Assembly: GCF_943914565.1 (NCBI RefSeq) | Contig: NZ_CALUCN010000002.1 | Span: forward strand, 1-64,000 | Source of the DNA: an uncultured Tessaracoccus sp. | GTDB taxonomy: Bacteria; Actinomycetota; Actinomycetes; Propionibacteriales; Propionibacteriaceae | Direction of reading: 5' to 3' | DNA: 64,000 nucleotides | Part shown: positions 63,033-64,000 of the stretch, piece by piece | How positions within the stretch are numbered: the stretch's first letter is position 1 | Layout of the letters: each line of letters starts with the position of its first letter | Program-made: the position numbers and the translations under genes | Notes under the pieces: model-generated | Database searches by the model: none | The model's input: the letters and a program-made list of their open reading frames with translations, nothing else | Told to the model about the DNA's origin: nothing

Positions 63033-63061
63033 TTGGGTCGCGGGGCGCCGCCCGGTAGAGT
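63033..63061 (+). promoter_or_regulatory. Promoter of the metB leader transcript
   Basis: TTGGGT (63033-63038), exactly 17 bases, TAGAGT (63056-63061). Predicts a start near 63068 and a leader of ~125 bases. A second -10-like TACAGT (63181-63186) lies seven bases before the metB ATG. Confidence 0.55.
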
Positions 63062-63067
63062 GGTGGC

Positions 63068-63193
63068 TGCCGGGCCGCGGTAACCCCGGGCTCCAACATT
63101 TGCCGCTACGAGCGGCCACGCGCCGAGAGGCGTTCTGCGGTCCGGCCCCATCGTCCTTCCACACCTGACCCGACGGCGGGTACAGTGTGCGCG
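63068..63193 (+). ncRNA. Structured 5' leader of metB, possible riboswitch
   Basis: Contains a long-range stem GTGGCTGC (63063-63070) with GCGGCCAC (63112-63119; one G-U pair), an inner CCGGG/CCCGG stem holding a GCGGTAAC loop, and a following small hairpin CGCC-GAGA-GGCG (63121-63132). Location before a methionine-synthesis gene suggests a methionine/SAM-responsive element, but it does not match SAM-I, SAM-II or SAM-IV patterns that I can recall. Class unassigned. Confidence 0.4.
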
Positions 63194-64000
63194 ATGGTCA
63201 CCCCCAGCAGCTGGACCCGCGCCGCACGCGCGGGGCTCGACACCGACTCCGGCCGCGGCGCCGTCGTGCCGCCCGTCTACCTCTCGACGAACTACACGTT
63301 CACCGCGCCCGGAGCGCCCCGCGCGCACGACTACTCCCGCGCCGGCAACCCCACCCGCGACGTCCTCCAGGACGCACTCACCGAGCTCGAGGGCGCAGCC
63401 GGCTGCGTCGCCGTCGCGAGTGGCATGGCGGCGGTGACGCTCGCGATCGCGGCGCTCGTGCCCGTCGGTGGCCGCGTCGTGGCGCCGATCGACGCCTACG
63501 GCGGCACGTGGCGGCTGGGCACGTGGCTCGCCGAACGCGGCCGCATCGAGCTGGACCTCGTCGCCCTCTCCGACCTCGACGCCGCCCGCGAGGCGCTCGC
63601 CCGTCCGGCGGACCTCGTGCTGGTCGAAACCCCGTCGAACCCGCTGCTGCGGATCACCGACATCGCCGCCGTCGCCGACCTCGCCCACTGCGCCGGCGCC
63701 CTGCTGGCCGTGGACAACACGCTGAGCACCCCGCTGCTCCAGCGACCCCTCGCGCTCGGGGCGGACCTCGTCGTGCACTCGACGACGAAGTTCGTCGCCG
63801 GCCACTCCGACGTCATCGGTGGCGCCTGTCTCGCCCGCGACGAGGCGGTGGCCGACGAGCTCGCCGGCTGGGCGAACACGCTCGGTCTGACGGCCGCGGC
63901 CTTCGACTCCTACCTCGTGATGCGAGGGCTGCGCTCGCTCGACGCGCGACTCCGTGTGCACGCGGAGAACGCGCTCGCCGTCGCCCACGCCCTCGAGGCG
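63194..64000 (+). CDS. metB: Cystathionine gamma-synthase, 3' truncated by window edge
   Basis: First 269 residues of a Cys/Met-metabolism PLP enzyme. Close to E. coli MetB along its length: VVPPVYLSTNYTFT, PRAHDYSRAGNPTRDVLQ, ALTELEGAAG, LVLVETPSNPLLRITDIA, PLALGADLVVHSTTKFVAGH (PLP lysine in TTK) and AFDSYLVMRGLRSLDAR. Makes cystathionine from cysteine and an activated homoserine. Either leaderless from TACAGT or from the upstream promoter with a long leader. Confidence 0.93.
   Translation, partial: MVTPSSWTRAARAGLDTDSGRGAVVPPVYLSTNYTFTAPGAPRAHDYSRAGNPTRDVLQDALTELEGAAGCVAVASGMAAVTLAIAALVPVGGRVVAPIDAYGGTWRLGTWLAERGRIELDLVALSDLDAAREALARPADLVLVETPSNPLLRITDIAAVADLAHCAGALLAVDNTLSTPLLQRPLALGADLVVHSTTKFVAGHSDVIGGACLARDEAVADELAGWANTLGLTAAAFDSYLVMRGLRSLDARLRVHAENALAVAHALEA

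Noticed and set aside
63068..63193. metB leader as a SAM-IV riboswitch
   Set aside because: The expected conserved core of that class (the GGCAACC-type segment with flanking elements in the right order) is not present; only a loosely similar GGTAACC occurs.

Overview
The window is high-GC DNA with C/G-rich third codon positions, frequent GTG starts, ATGA/GTGA gene overlaps and many actinobacterial-type proteins (DtxR with textbook metal ligands, DUF3027, DUF3263, two CIRCE boxes before groEL, actinobacterial SerC). It comes from a high-GC Actinomycetota. Pyruvate:ferredoxin oxidoreductase, pyruvate carboxylase and a flavin electron-transfer module together suggest a facultatively anaerobic member such as the Propionibacteriaceae; that placement is an inference.

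Layout. 1-5.1 kb: tail of an HNH endonuclease, then a lipoprotein + membrane-fusion adaptor + MacB-like ABC exporter operon. 5.1-12.8 kb: uracil permease, then a translationally coupled operon (GltD-like oxidoreductase, NifJ-type PFOR, DHOD-like protein). 12.9-17.1 kb: trxA, methyltransferase + dtxR, nagA, serC. 17.2-25.0 kb: secreted LTD/ExeM-type nuclease behind a candidate PHO box, a membrane-anchored beta-propeller-like protein with a 30-residue membrane peptide, and pyruvate carboxylase. 25.1-36.0 kb: a transport/glycoside locus in which an oligopeptide-type ABC importer, a ROK kinase and a cytoplasmic alpha-L-fucosidase lie divergent from a ROK repressor and an M81 (MlrC-like) protein. 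36.0-42.8 kb: AzgA-type purine permease, GyrI-like protein, cspA-DUF3027, nagB, NUDIX, cutC. 42.9-45.5 kb: ferric-reductase-like membrane flavoprotein, FMN-binding protein and ApbE. 45.6-51.4 kb: groEL with double CIRCE, a three-gene operon of WXG/ESX-like proteins, a small HExxH protein and DUF3263. 51.6-52.9 kb: manA and tRNA-Thr(TGT).

52.9-57.8 kb: a decayed prophage directly downstream of tRNA-Thr. It holds a HicA/HicB chimera, a truncated portal gene, an intact MuF-like minor head gene with a C-terminal PD-(D/E)XK-like toxin domain, a tRNA-Tyr-like element with encoded CCA followed by a terminator, a scaffold gene, a truncated capsid gene and possible toxin-antitoxin debris. The normal chromosome resumes with a lipoprotein hydrolase, methyltransferase, DedA-like protein, MsmK/UgpC-type sugar ABC ATPase, an unknown protein, and metB running off the end behind a structured leader.

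The most unusual items are the MuF-toxin fusion with its adjacent tRNA-like element, the fucosidase/M81/ABC locus, the ESX-like operon and the metB leader. All functions are read from sequence motifs recognised by eye; no database search was possible.
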